From assembly GCF_001642475.1 (NCBI RefSeq), contig NW_019173966.1, positions 186,001 through 250,000 of the forward strand: 64,000 bases of DNA, given 5' to 3'. Shown in pieces: positions 24,220 to 35,564 of this stretch. The notes below the pieces were generated by a model, which saw nothing but the letters and a program-made list of their open reading frames with translations, was not told the DNA's origin and searched no databases. The translations under genes were made by a program, and so were the position numbers. The stretch is from Fonsecaea monophora. Its lineage: Eukaryota > Ascomycota > Eurotiomycetes > Chaetothyriales > Herpotrichiellaceae. Numbering within the stretch: the first letter of the stretch is position 1; each line of letters starts with the position of its first letter.

Positions 24220-26406
24220 ACGCTTCCCCGATGCAATTCGAGAAAGGGAGCGAGGATGTTGATGTGATGTGGTATGGTAACAGGCCTAAATGAGTGACTG
24301 AAGGTGAGGAGGCGCGTAGTTGCTGGAGCGAACGTCGACGTTGATCGTGATAGAAGACGGTGCGGAGGAAATTGGGATGTTCGTAGGTGGACCGAGCGAA
24401 AGATTTGGGGGCGTCATGCAGATTGAGCAGTTGCTATCAAGGTTGAAAGGAGGAGGGAAGCGGCCAGCGTGTAAGGAGGTTTTGGCTGAGTCGACAGCGA
24501 GTGCAATAATGTACAGACAGGACCGCGTGTGGACAGCAGGCACAGCCAACTCGACAAAGCGAATGAGTCGAAGCACACACGTATGGAGAACAGTGTAACG
24601 GACACAGCGCAGACAAGGAGGAAACGACAGAATCCCAAAGGTGAGAATTCAGAGGCAAGATAGACAAGAGACAATACGGAGAATCCGTATGCCACTCTGG
24701 GGCAAAGTGGATATGGAAATTGAAGATGCATTGAGGCAAAGTAGACTAAAAAAACTACCTCTCTGACCCTGGTAGAGCCCGCTGGCTCCATCTGTCTTAG
24801 CATGCAACCTTCAAGCACCGTCCAAGCCCTCAAATCAGCCATGGCGGCTGGATCACCCTGCAAACAGTGTCCAGGGCACAGAGACGATTGGCCTTCAACC
24901 CGAGACGCGGGTGGTGGGACGATTGCACGCAATCAAGGCTACGGGCCACGAATTGGGCGGGTCTGGCTTCCCTACTGTCCAGCTCTTCATCCCTTTGTGT
25001 GCTCGTATCTAGACGAGATACTCAGTATCTGGCACCAGTATTGATGCACCCTGTCTCTTTGACCGGTCTCAGCTAAATCGCGTCCGGTGGGATTTGAGGA
25101 GGAAGTTAAGGGGTTTCGACGCAGGATCGCAATCGATGGCCGGCCAGACCGGGGGGTCCTAGAATCAAGCTTAGCTCCAGGATCAGGTCAAGCTTTTTGA
25201 AATGGATGTCCGAGCTGCAGGCTCAGATCCCATGTGTAACCAGCAATTGAATGGCGCCGGACAGACGACGTGCATTCAACGGGCGGGCTGATATGTGAGC
25301 GTAGGGAAAGACAGATATCAATGGCGCCATCTAGTGCTTTGATGATGATTTGATGATGCGATGATTCCGTGGACGAGCCAGTCAAGAGCTTGTGAGTGTA
25401 TGCAGCCAAAATACAGCATCCGTTGAAGGGTTGTAGATCTGGTAGGTAAGTAGGTAGGTACCTAGTACGCTCTTCAGAGGACGCGCAAGCTTTTTTTCCT
25501 CTCTCCCATCTGTACAGAGTAAATCCTTTCACTTCACTCAAACTCGACTCGACTTAACCACAGTACCTCGTACAACTTTTCTTGTTGAGGTATTGACGTC
25601 ACTGATTGGATTCTCTTCCCCACCAACCAAAATGTCCAACCCCTAATGCGGGTCTCGAAGGGTTGATTCACATTCTCAGAACGAAGAGACAACAGTGTCC
25701 TCTCTTTTTTGCCTCTTGGTCTCCTCCTATAAGCTACTCCGTAATCGGGACTTTGTACGAGTAAGCTTGATACAACGACTGTCCTGTGGATTGCCTGCGC
25801 CGAATACCCCGTACTCTACGAGGTGCAGCCCACGCTACCCTACCTGCGTGCCTAGGTACCGACGATTACATTCCCCAATGGGAGAGATGGGACCCAAGGT
25901 CCCGCCGTGCCCGCTTTGCCTCTTCCTCAAACATAGCCATCCAACAAAATCCCCATCTGCTTTGTATTAGCAGTCCCAGAATTCCCCATCTTACGTGTTT
26001 GATCTACAATCACAGAGTGTTCCCACCCGTTTCAGAATTCCTTCAGGAATCTTGAAAACTTCTTTTCTGGACACGCCAGTTTTCCTTCCAATATTATTGC
26101 GGAACATGACTGCACGACTCACGTCCGCCCCAAGTCATCGCCTCGACCATTATTACCATTCTCATTAGCAAAAAAAGCGGCGTCGGGCCTTGCATACACA
26201 CAGACATAACCCCACTATCCACATCGCCGAAACCTGCATGTGTGAGCAAAGAAATTGTCGGTGGAAAACAAAACTCGGCTCCGATAAGGCAAGTGATCCC
26301 ACCAATCATGCTTTCCATTGTCAACATGTCAGTCAGTGCATGTCAACTCTCATCTTGCAGCCCGCGGAGTCCGCCATCTACGAGTAGTAAAGCTGTCGAC
26401 CTCATT
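24220..26406. other. 2.2-kb intergenic region
   Basis: No supported gene. Includes the probable promoter of the DUF3405 gene and the 3' side of the Rieske gene. A short GGTAGGTAAGTAGGTAGGTA run lies at 25441-25460 and a TGATGATTTGATGATGCGATG run near 25339. The open frames here have no family character. Confidence 0.45.
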
Positions 26407-28188
26407 CTACCATTCGTACTCCGGCCCGACCAACTTACAGAGTTCGTCCTGCTCAGCCGCCTCGCTCTGCGCCTTGGGAACTGAAAAATCGATATTTTTA
26501 CCTTCTGCTTTCTCCGCCTCGGCGTGTCCCACTAGCACAGTCCGCACCTTGTCAAGATACCATTTGACCGCATGTTCTGTTATCAAAAGGAGGGGCTTCA
26601 TCAGCTGCTGGATACATTTTCCGGCACGGATCGTCAAAACTTTGGTATACATACCTTCAATCGAGTGCAGTCTGCCTAACCCCAGAACCCCGGATTGGAA
26701 CCCTTTCTGGGCGTTAATGGCCAATTCAACGTCCTCAGTCTCGACGAATCGCCAATATCCAATGTCATGTTCCATCCAATGGTCGTACTCCGCACTAGGT
26801 TTCTGCATACTCGACCTCCGATAGGTTTCACTTTGATACGATGTCTCAAGTGCTCCCGTTGCGTTAAAGCGAGCAATGAACAAGAGGTTGCCACTAAATA
26901 TGATGGCACCGATCGGGAACAACCAGGCTAGAAGGATAAGTTAGGCATGGCCTCAAGTGTCACTGGTCCTTCCCTCCGGGGATCATAGGACCGACTTACT
27001 GATATATGCTTCTGATAAACCTTCTTTCTTGGGAGGCAGGAAATGCCGAGATGCTCCTATTCCTTGCCGCAGGTAATACTGGTCTAGTGCAAAGTCCTTG
27101 GGCAGAGTTGTTGGATGGCCTGTCTGGCAGTGGTAGCATTCCTGACACGATGTTACCGAAGTCCACTGGAGGGCAGCACGGAGCAAGAGAGACCAACCTG
27201 GAATCCATCCGCGAAAGTTTTCCAGTTGAACTCGGTTCCCGCCACAGAACTCTTCCAGGTATGATCATACTCCCATCCGTCGTTGGGAAAGAGCGCAAAC
27301 TCGTCACCAATTTCCTTTCCTGTCTTTGTCGCGGGCGCTGGATCGAAGTCGTCACCAAATTGCTCCTCGAAACTCACCGCAGGAGTCTCCCTTGCATCGA
27401 AGTTCACAAAAATGAATCCCTGGGCGGTCACATGGGTGTGGATCTTGAAAAGCGAATTTTGCTTGGGATCAAAGTCTGGAAGATTGCTGTACTCTCGAGC
27501 TTTGTGTAAGTCTCCGGTGGGGAGATACGACCAGCCGTGAAATCGACATGCCAGGACCGTGCTGGATCCGCTGGACTTCTGGGTGACCGGGTGGCCTCGA
27601 TGCCGGCAGATGTTGTGGAATGCGTTGATATTCCCGTCTTTGTCCCGGATAAGGAAGAAGTTCCATCCAAACATCTCCAAACTTTCTTCAGCTTGGAGAA
27701 CAATCGACTGATGGGGTATCTCAAAGCCATACCTCGAGTGTCAGGTAATCCCCTGCTTTCTCAAAGCGCGCCTTGAAACTCGCCACGTGCCACAGCTACA
27801 TTAAGGCCAAGTTAGATCTGTTATTGATCCGGGTTGGCGACCACAATGCAAGTGGTGTCTCGACCCGAGTCCAGTACTAAAAGTCACGCAAGCCTTACCG
27901 TGGAAAACAACGCGCGCCGCTCGAGCTGGAAGATCTTCTCGTCGCGATACCATCTGGTGTGTTGTCGGTCAGCAGTCTGATCATAGCATGTGGCTGTGCT
28001 CATATCGTCCCAGGGAAACGGACTCAACACGCGCAGGGAGGTGCTGTGGCTCCAGCTCTAGCTGCATACCTAGAAGGTGCCAAACTCAACGTCTTCCTCC
28101 CTAAGTCGACCGGCCGGAGGTTCTTCTCTCGACCCTTTTGGAGGTACCCGCCATTGGCAAGGAAGTTGGTGCTGTCAACGGTCGTCAT
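26407..28188 (-). CDS. Rieske [2Fe-2S] ring-hydroxylating-type oxygenase, choline monooxygenase-like
   Basis: Seven exons: complement of 26407-26576, 26655-26927, 27000-27141, 27198-27674, 27733-27795, 27899-27953 and 28070-28188, giving 432 aa. The introns are 56-116 nt. The N-terminal Rieske domain binds [2Fe-2S] through Cys102, His104, Cys122 and His125 (CRHRGH and CRFHGWSY). The catalytic domain carries NWKTFADGFQECYHCQTGHP, which supplies the two iron-binding histidines. A later acidic segment, VETEDVELAINAQKG, matches the position of the third ligand. The start MTTVDSTNFLANGG and the linker leading to WYRDEKIFQLERRALFS suit this family. Relatives oxidise choline to betaine aldehyde or demethylate other quaternary amines, with electrons from a separate reductase. 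The true substrate cannot be read from sequence. All key ligands are intact. Confidence 0.9.
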
Positions 28189-29126
28189 GATCTGGTAGGT
28201 GCGTATACGATCTGTCCTAAATGTCACCCTCGCTTGGACGCCTTTCTTGTTATCCCTTGGACACGAGATGGTCTCAAACCGGGGGGGATCCGGTGCAACG
28301 GATGTCCGCAAAGAACAAGTACTAGTGGCACAGGGCGCGTGCTTTCCAGTGTCACGCTTCTGCAAGTTGCCAGAACCAGACACAACAAATGAACGAGGGA
28401 CCAACCTATCTATCTAAATCGGTTTGGAAGTGAAGGTGTTTATTATATCTCCACGCTTCTGGGATTTCTTGTCATTCACCACTGATAAGACCCAGGGCCG
28501 AGTTCCCATTTATCATTCTTCGTAGAATTTACGCCAATGCGAATCTATCTATCACTTTGTCCCTCCCCGTCCATCGACTGCCCCTCTCATTACCCACGGA
28601 GAAGGCCGTCCGAGAAACAGAGCGAGGGTTGTTTTGCTGGATCCGGACAAGGTCGAACAAAGATCGAATGAGGCGCTGTCCTCCACCTTTCCTCCCCCCC
28701 CCCCCCTCCCAACGCCACGGGCTACTCTAGTCTAGCGCAGAAACCAATTAGACGCGAGGGAATTGAAATGAAAATGATAGGCTGTGATACCGTATCACTG
28801 GGCAAATTATGGTAGTCCCTGGTTTCTCTCACTCACTCTGTTGGTACATACGTGGTAAATACATGCACACATACTACATACGGTATCAAAGGTACCTGGC
28901 AAGCCTGGGTACATCCTTCTCGAATATGCCCCCCCTCTCCTTTTCGCCCTCTCTCATGTCCTCGCCTTCGTTCGCCGACTACTACCCCCTCTACTTGTAA
29001 CTTGCAGAGAGTTGGGCACAAGAATAGTTAAATTAATACCATCTCAAATCACCCCCATGCCCAAATGTGTTGCTGAACAAACTTTCTCCGAGTTCCCCTC
29101 CCATGGATGGATTGACGATGTCATGC
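28189..29126. other. intergenic with long C-tract
   Basis: Holds a C-rich homopolymer tract near 28690-28710 and pyrimidine-rich sequence near 28930-28985. The side next to 28188 should contain the Rieske-gene promoter. No gene is seen. Confidence 0.45.
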
Positions 29127-32100
29127 TCAGCTTAGAATCGACCAGACTGATCGCGCCGGCCGCCTCCGTGGCCCTTGCCCGTGTCTAGGACTCGACATGG
29201 ACCTGGAACTGGGTTTCTGTTTCGTCGTCCGGTCGTTTTCGCCGCTGGGTGATATCGGCGAGACGGGCGAGAGCGACGACGTCGATGGTCGGCCTGCCGC
29301 GGTGGCGGCGTTGGTCGTCGAGGTGATCAGACTGTGCAGGAAGAGGCTGTCGCCGCTGCTGCGGATGCTCGTTGCGCGGGTAGAAGGGGACGACGACGAC
29401 GAGCGGGATGTGGCTGCAATTGAAGCAGCCAGGAGCGAGCTGGCAGCCGAGGTCGAGGACGAGGAAGAGGATACCTGTCGTCGATGGCCGCTGTGACGAC
29501 TGTCTTTGTTCGTCGTGTTGGTGGGGACTAACCCACCTAGTACTCTCGGCTGTTGCATCGTGCTCGTGGATGAACTCTCCCCCAGCCCCGCCCGGGTACT
29601 GGACTGTTGGTCGAGGTAGATAAGCGGCACTTTGGGCACTGGCGGTGTCGGTGGTCGAGTGTTCACGTAGTGCTCTGGTGCGTCCCAACCCTCTGAATGT
29701 GCTTGTAATCGCCGTCTCCCAGCCTGTAGAGGGGTAGGAATTGAAGCCGGAACTTCAGCATGGTCCTTGGGTGGTGCCGAAGTTGCTCTTTGGCGCAGCG
29801 CACCGGACATTGCCATCGGGACAAGGTCGCTGGTCGCCGCAAATCTCATGGGTGCAGCGTGTGTACGAGGTTGGCGGTAGAGTCCATGACTCCGAGATGG
29901 CGGAGAGCGGGGCGCGGTGGCACTGTGAGCGCTTTCCGGGGCGTTGTCACCAGTCATCCACGCAAAGGCGGTGTTGGCTGTGAGGTGGGCGACAGCACCG
30001 GGTTGTGGTTTCTCGTCGTTCGGCTCTGGAGTGGTAGCTGATACATCTAGACTGTTCAACAATTGCTGGGACGTCGCTGCAAGCTCGAACAGAGAGCGTG
30101 CTGGTGATGCACTGCTTGCCGGTGACGGTGACAGCACCTCTTTCCACGGCTCCTGTCTGCTCTCCTGAGGAGGTGCACTGTCAAGGCGAGGCGACGAGTC
30201 GACCCCACATGCTGTGCGCTGCACGTTTACCAGATATGGCCCAACCGTTGCGGCCGTTTCCTCGGTCAAGCCAACCGGCTCCTGATCAGCATTCAGGGCT
30301 TCGAGCATCAACCGCCGATTTTCGTCTACCATGTTTTGACGTCTCTCTGCGAGGAAGCCAAACCATGCGCGATCTGCTGCGACATTTAACAGCGAAAGCT
30401 CGAAATCCACTCGGGATTTGTGCTCAAGTCTGGCCAGCTTGCTCTCGTTAGACAGTGTCAGGCCTTGGAGTTCCATTGTAGCATTCATTTGCAGGGCGTC
30501 TAATTCGGATTGATGCTTCGAGAGCATTTCTTGTTGTTTCTCTTCGCGCTGCCTCTGGAATCGTTCCTGAAGACGGCGTTCTCGTGCTTCCTTGTCCTGC
30601 TTCCCACGGAGGTGCAGCTTAATTTCCAAGAACATGTCGTCTTCCAGCTCTTGCTGCTCAGTGTCAAAGGTTCTCATCTCCATATCGTGCCTTTCCTTGA
30701 CGCTGGTGGTCCTCTTCGAAATATTGGATTCCATCTTTGCCAATATCTCGCTATTCCCTTCCTGTTGTCGCGCCCATGCCTCGTCACGGAGAAGCATATA
30801 TTGTTGTTCGGCGTTCAAGTGTCTGTTGTCCAGGGTCTTCTTCTGTGTTTGCAGAATACCGTTCCATGCAGACTGGATTTTATCACATGTTTCCTCGACC
30901 GAGAGTTTGAGAATCCGTCGCAGTTCTTGGGCCATTCGTTCTTCTTCAGCTCGCCTATCTGCCTCCTCTTGCAGGCGCTGCTCCTCGAGCCTCGCAAGTT
31001 CAGCCTCTTCTCTGCGCCACTCTTCTTGTTGTCTCTGTTCTTCTCTTCGACGTTCCTCGGCCTGAAGTCGCTCCACCTCCTCGACTTGAGCGATTATTCG
31101 ATTAATCTCCGCAGCTTCGGCATCCGCTATCTCGGCCCTTTCATTTCTAAGGCGTCTCAACTCTTCTTGACGGTTGTTTTCGTCCGCCTCGGTGCAAGCG
31201 CAACTCCGCCACTTTGCGCCACAAGAGTAACAGAACTGCGCACCACATTTGCAGGTCATGTGTCGGCAACCTTGCGAGCGCTGGTAATCGTTAGCCCGGT
31301 TCTATAACTCAAATAAATACAACATTACCTCGACCATGGTGCGGCACTTGAAACATCGTCGCCAGCCTTGCAGTTCAGCTAGCACCATCGTGGCTTCGAG
31401 ACCGAAGTCCTGAGGACAATCTGCAGAATCTCGATGAGCCAGGCCGCGACATATACTGCAAATCTTGGTTGCACAATGGGGACATCTCATGTTCAATCTG
31501 CGGATGCGTTGCAGCTTTGAAGGTGGTATCCATTTCAAGCATTTTGTGTTCGGGCAATACCATCTTTCTTGAGCTGCAACAGAATATTCAGCAGCCTTCT
31601 CTTTATATAACTCCCTGTGTTTAGCATCGAGTGACAACAAAACCGTCTGCAATGGAATCTCTGTCAAGCAACATTTGGGCGGAAAGCTAGATTCGTTTTG
31701 GAGGGCGGTTGTGATCAGGGTCGTCAAGCAGGACTTGCAATATGAGTGGTTGCAAGGAAGTTTCCTCGTCTCGTGCTCGGAAGCATCTTCAAAGCAACTT
31801 GTGCATTCAACCTGAGTCGCAGACTTTGACAGTGTCTTTGCACTGGCAGAAGCCTGCAATGACTCCCTGTCCGCTTTGCCCTTGAGGGTAGTGAGAAGGC
31901 CCAGCGTAGACCCAAGAACTCCGCCTCCAAGGTATCGTGCTCTCAGTCGACCTCTCTCAGAACGGCGCTCGGACTGTGTGCTTCGAGATTCAGATGTGTC
32001 GTCGTTGTCAAATCCCTCAGACGCCACAGAGCGACCATTCGACTCTGCAATCGTCTGATGAGGATTGTCATCGTCTTGTACATGGACAGAGTCTCGAACA

Positions 32101-32438
32101 TTAAACCCTTCCGTCCGTTGAACAGTTTGCCTGTCATTGCTTGGTGGCGGTGGAGGGAGGTCAGGGAACAATGACCAAGCAAGAATTTGTTTGAGCTTTT
32201 CAGGCAAGTTCGAGTCGTCTTCAACTCCCTGTAGCTCCGGTGGTATATTCTGTACTGTCCAGTCGTTGCCGGGTCGCCTATTGAAGTCGACATCCTTAAA
32301 AGCTTCCCAAGTCTCGTCTGGGAGACGCTCCTCATTGCTGGAGGCTTCGGTGACCTTTTGTGACATTGAGACGTACAGATAGACAATGTAGCAGGTTAGA
32401 AGGGAGAAAATCAAAGAGGTCAGGGAAACAAAAGTCAT
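29127..32438 (-). CDS. RBR (RING-IBR-RING) E3 ubiquitin ligase with long coiled-coil tail
   Basis: Exons: complement of 29127-31280 and 31329-32438. The 48-nt intron (GTAATG...CCAG) falls inside RING2. RING1 is visible as CTSCFEDA...KLPCNHSYCKSC...KCC. The IBR follows (WYCPNTKCLKWI...RCPHCATKICSICRG). RING2 reads CFKCRTMVERSQGCRHMTC, then CKCGAQFCYSCGAKW. The Cys in GCRHMTC is the expected ubiquitin-thioester residue, so the ligase looks active. Residues after about 400 form a long Glu/Arg/Gln-rich coiled coil, followed by a Ser-rich disordered tail. Translation from 32438 gives 1,087 aa with a hydrophobic N-terminus. Starting at Met 32366 (MSQKVTEASSNEE) gives 1,063 aa and is my preferred start, because the hydrophobic reading comes from pyrimidine-rich DNA. 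Confidence 0.9.
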
Positions 32439-33684
32439 TGAATACTATGAATGGGAAGCTGCATCGCCCCACTTGGGTCGTGACATGGAAATGAGTATGA
32501 GGTTTGCTATCTTGGGGGAAATGGCACACCAGGGCTTGGGAGACAAACGCACAAGAACCAGCCCATGGCAACGGTCAAACGAAGGCTTAAAACATGACTC
32601 AATACCCAAGGTGAACTGTTCCTCGGCTGGCACGGCTTGAGATGAGTCCCAAGTATGCCTGGTGGGAGGAGAGAGGCTCTTGGTGGAGGCATTGGTGGTA
32701 TCCTCATGATAGCCGTGCTGCCTAACCATGCGCGCCATGCCATAGCAAGAACACTATACAAAGTGCGCGGGCCGACTGTTCGAGTATTCTCAGTCAAGGT
32801 GGAGCTGCGCCGCTCTCTGTGGTTGTCAGGTGCACAGCTGCGAGCAAATTCGCCAATCAGCCTGACGAAGGGAGCTTCGTGCCGTCTTGTCTATCAGTAC
32901 AACAGACGCCTTGAAAGGCTATGTAGCGAGTCCTAGAAGTAAAGGTGGGAAAGCAAGTGTCTGCCCAGCTCCGAAGAGAATATCGAGTGGACATCCGTCT
33001 CGGTGTCACGAGGTGATTGGCTTCGAGGGCGAACGACAAGCTCTGGGCTGAGCCATATAGGAAGGCGTGCTTGAGAATGATGGTGGATTGGGTAGATTGA
33101 AGCCCCCAAATCCAGTTTCTAGAAGGTGGATTTGGCCCCCTTTGCCAAGTCAGCAGGGCTGTGCGATTAGCCCGCGTTTGCCGACAAGGCTGACACTAAC
33201 AGCACCAGACGGAATCAGGCCCTTCGTTGAATTCACAGCATTGAGTGTCGGTTTCGGGTCAACGGATTAGACAGAGTAGGCGGGGATTGGGACAACGTGT
33301 AGTGGTACTAGTGGCTCTGTCATGAGCCTCATAGCCGGCAGTCACAGGCTGGACATGAAGCACCTTGGTCCGAACCCCTTGCGCAAGTACGAGTAACCAT
33401 GGAGAAGCGAAGCTGGGAAACCTGAAGACAGTGGATGCAACTCTGAAATAAATTCATTCGGCCCTTATCGGTTGTTCTGAGCCATGTTGTAGAACATTCA
33501 CAACTAGACAGGCCAGCTCCATGATCAGTCAGTCCGATCACTGAATCACTGAGTTTCACACCATCCGAGGCTCCGGGATGAGTCTGGTCATGCGACCACC
33601 CTCGCAGTGAGGGGGACTGCCATCTTCGCGAGTAAAAGGTGACTTGGGGTTCTTTTAGTGATTCCCAATCCCGTCTGCAAACTT
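32439..33684. other. intergenic
   Basis: 1.2 kb between the RBR ligase start and the eS19 stop. No coding signal is found on either strand. It probably holds the RBR promoter next to 32438 and the eS19 3' UTR next to 33685. Confidence 0.45.
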
Positions 33685-34418
33685 TTAGTCCTCTTCCTCC
33701 TCATCGCCTTCCACAGCAGTCTGGGCAATGCGATCCAGATCTCGTGCACCGGCTTGTGTTATTCTTCGTCCGCCCTTTCCGCTGCCACCTTCTTCGTCAT
33801 CGTCAATCTTCTCCAAAATGCCCAACTCCTCGAGAGCTTGCATCACTTTGCGGTCGACAGCGCCAGATGCGTTGACGTGGTGTGAGGGGCGAGAACCGCG
33901 ATTCTTCGTGCTGCCGTGGACTTTTCGGAGACGGCCAACACCAACGGACTTTCTTAGGTAGACATGTCGGGCAACTGAGGCAGCTCTGACGTAGAACCAG
34001 TCGGCGGATTGGGGAGGCAGTTCGTTTGAGTGTGAGGTCTTGACGGTGTCGACCCAACCTGTAAAGTATGAATTATCAGTATCTTCCTCCATAAAATATT
34101 TTGCAGCGAGATGATTCATCTTTCCAAGCACCCAATCCAGTTCCGGAAGAGTAGGTTGTAAAGAGCTGGAGCAGAGCCGTACCTGGCACTCGGAGTTTCC
34201 CTTGTCGCTTCAAAAATGCTGCATATGCCTCGATGAATTTTTGTGCCTGCGTCACCCGCATCGTCAGTCCATACTTCTTTCACTGAAAACCCACGTTCAA
34301 AAGCGCAAGGTCGTAGTGAGAACTGCGTCTCTTTCCCACAACATCGAGTTGGACTTCCTTGCGAGCAAGTTATTCGGGTCGCACTCACATCGACATCTCG
34401 AACGGTAACGCCACCCAT
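33685..34418 (-). CDS. RPS19: 40S ribosomal protein eS19 (RPS19)
   Basis: Three exons: complement of 33685-34058, 34183-34246 and 34389-34418, giving 155 aa. Component of the small ribosomal subunit, required for late 18S rRNA maturation. Exon 1 encodes only MGGVTVRDVD. Exon 2 gives AQKFIEAYAAFLKRQGKLRVP. Exon 3 begins GWVDTVKTSHSNELPPQ and contains WFYVRAASVARHVYLRKSVG and RALEELG-type helix MQALEELGILEK, all diagnostic of eS19. The C-terminus is acidic (EGDEEEED). The two introns, 142 and 124 nt, are clearly longer than most in this window, a usual feature of ribosomal protein genes. Confidence 0.96.
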
Positions 34419-34902
34419 GATTGCAAACGTCGAGACGGGCGTCTCAGCAATCACAATTATGGATTGAGGAAGGTGGTCGCGATGAATTGGTGGAGAGGTT
34501 GTCGTTTGGTATCGTCGTCAAAATCCTGGAAGTTCGCAGCACTTGGCTCCGAAAAAGTTGTGTGGTGAAAATCTGCCAAGAATTTCACCACCTATCTTGG
34601 CGTGTTTGCTATGAGGGGCAATTGCGCAACACGTTACTCTGCATTTACATACAAGTACTTTAAGCACAACTATCACATAACATTCCGAGCCAGACCAATA
34701 CTGTATTGACGCCTTCTGACACATATCAGCGTTTCTGTGCCCGCTCCGCTGGATAAAACTCGCTAACCTTGACATTGGAAGAACCGACGAAAGAAGACGT
34801 CTCCTTCGTCAAGCACTACTAACCTTCCAGTCGCTTCAAGCAATATTTTTCCATAAGATGTCATAGCTTTTGTAAGGTCACAAGGCGAGGTTGAAAGGGC
34901 CT
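34419..34902. other. intergenic, eS19 promoter
   Basis: A 484-bp gap between the eS19 start and the end of the DUF1772 gene. It should hold the eS19 promoter. No further feature is recognised. Confidence 0.45.
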
Positions 34903-35564
34903 TTACAGAGTTGAAGCTGTCGTGGCACAGGCAATAGCCCCAACATGTAACAAAGATCTCCTGGACAATATGTCGTCAGCGAAGGTATCCTTCCACCTGT
35001 GTTTGCCACTTACAAAAAGCTCAATTGCGCCCACCACCGGATGAGATCGTGAGTCTGATAGCTCTCGACTGTCCCTTGCTGCGCGTGTGCTTTGGAGTCA
35101 TCCTCTTCATCTCTTGTTGCTGCATCCGCTCGGCGATTTAGCTCGTCGTTTGTCCGTTTCATCACCCCAAATGTGAAGGGCACAATAGCTATCGAGAGAC
35201 CGCTTGCAGCCCAGAGTAGTTGCCGCTGGAGCCTAGCTTCTGATGGCAGGTGCTTTGCCGCGTATAGCCAACATCCACTGGCAAGCAGGGCGAAGAATGG
35301 CCCTGCTTTCTTTCCGATGTTATAAGCTTCCTGCCACTGCCGGGCGAGGTGTCCAAACTTTGTCGCGGGTCTCTGGGGAGAGGTGGATGTTGGAGAGTTT
35401 GTATTTTCAGAGTTTGCTGGGGCTGGCAAGGCTGGTTTGGGGGATGGTAACAGCAGAACCGGGACGGTCAAAAATGAGATGCTAAGATTAGCGCCGAAGA
35501 ATATGGCCGAAGATGTTATCCCAAGAGCAGTTCCGAGGACAACAGTGTTGGGTTTCGACGACAT
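34903..35564 (-). CDS. DUF1772 (anthrone-oxygenase-like) integral membrane protein
   Basis: Exons: complement of 34903-34960 and 35014-35564, 202 aa. The 53-nt intron has a GTAAGT donor and TCCAG acceptor. The splice joins QLSFL to RSLLHVGAIACATTASTL, which is the usual last helix of the family. Four hydrophobic segments are visible: near the N-terminus (ALGITSSAIFFGANLSISFLTVPVLLL), at AGPFFALLASGCWLYA, at LLWAASGLSIAIVPFTF, and at the C-terminus. The family includes anthrone oxygenases of polyketide clusters, but many members, like this one beside ribosomal genes, have no known role. An insertion rich in Pro, Ser and Thr lies between helices 1 and 2. Confidence 0.85.

Noticed and set aside
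24414..24932. 172-codon minus-strand frame with hydrophobic runs
   Set aside because: The hydrophobic reading comes from pyrimidine-rich leader DNA upstream of the DUF3405 gene; no recognised pattern.
25441..25460. Telomere-like GGTAGG repeat
   Set aside because: Only a few imperfect units in an interior region; it does not match TTAGGG.
34059..34388. Intronic C/D snoRNA in eS19
   Set aside because: CTGA elements occur, but no matching RTGATGA box at the proper place; one CTGAC is better read as a branch point.
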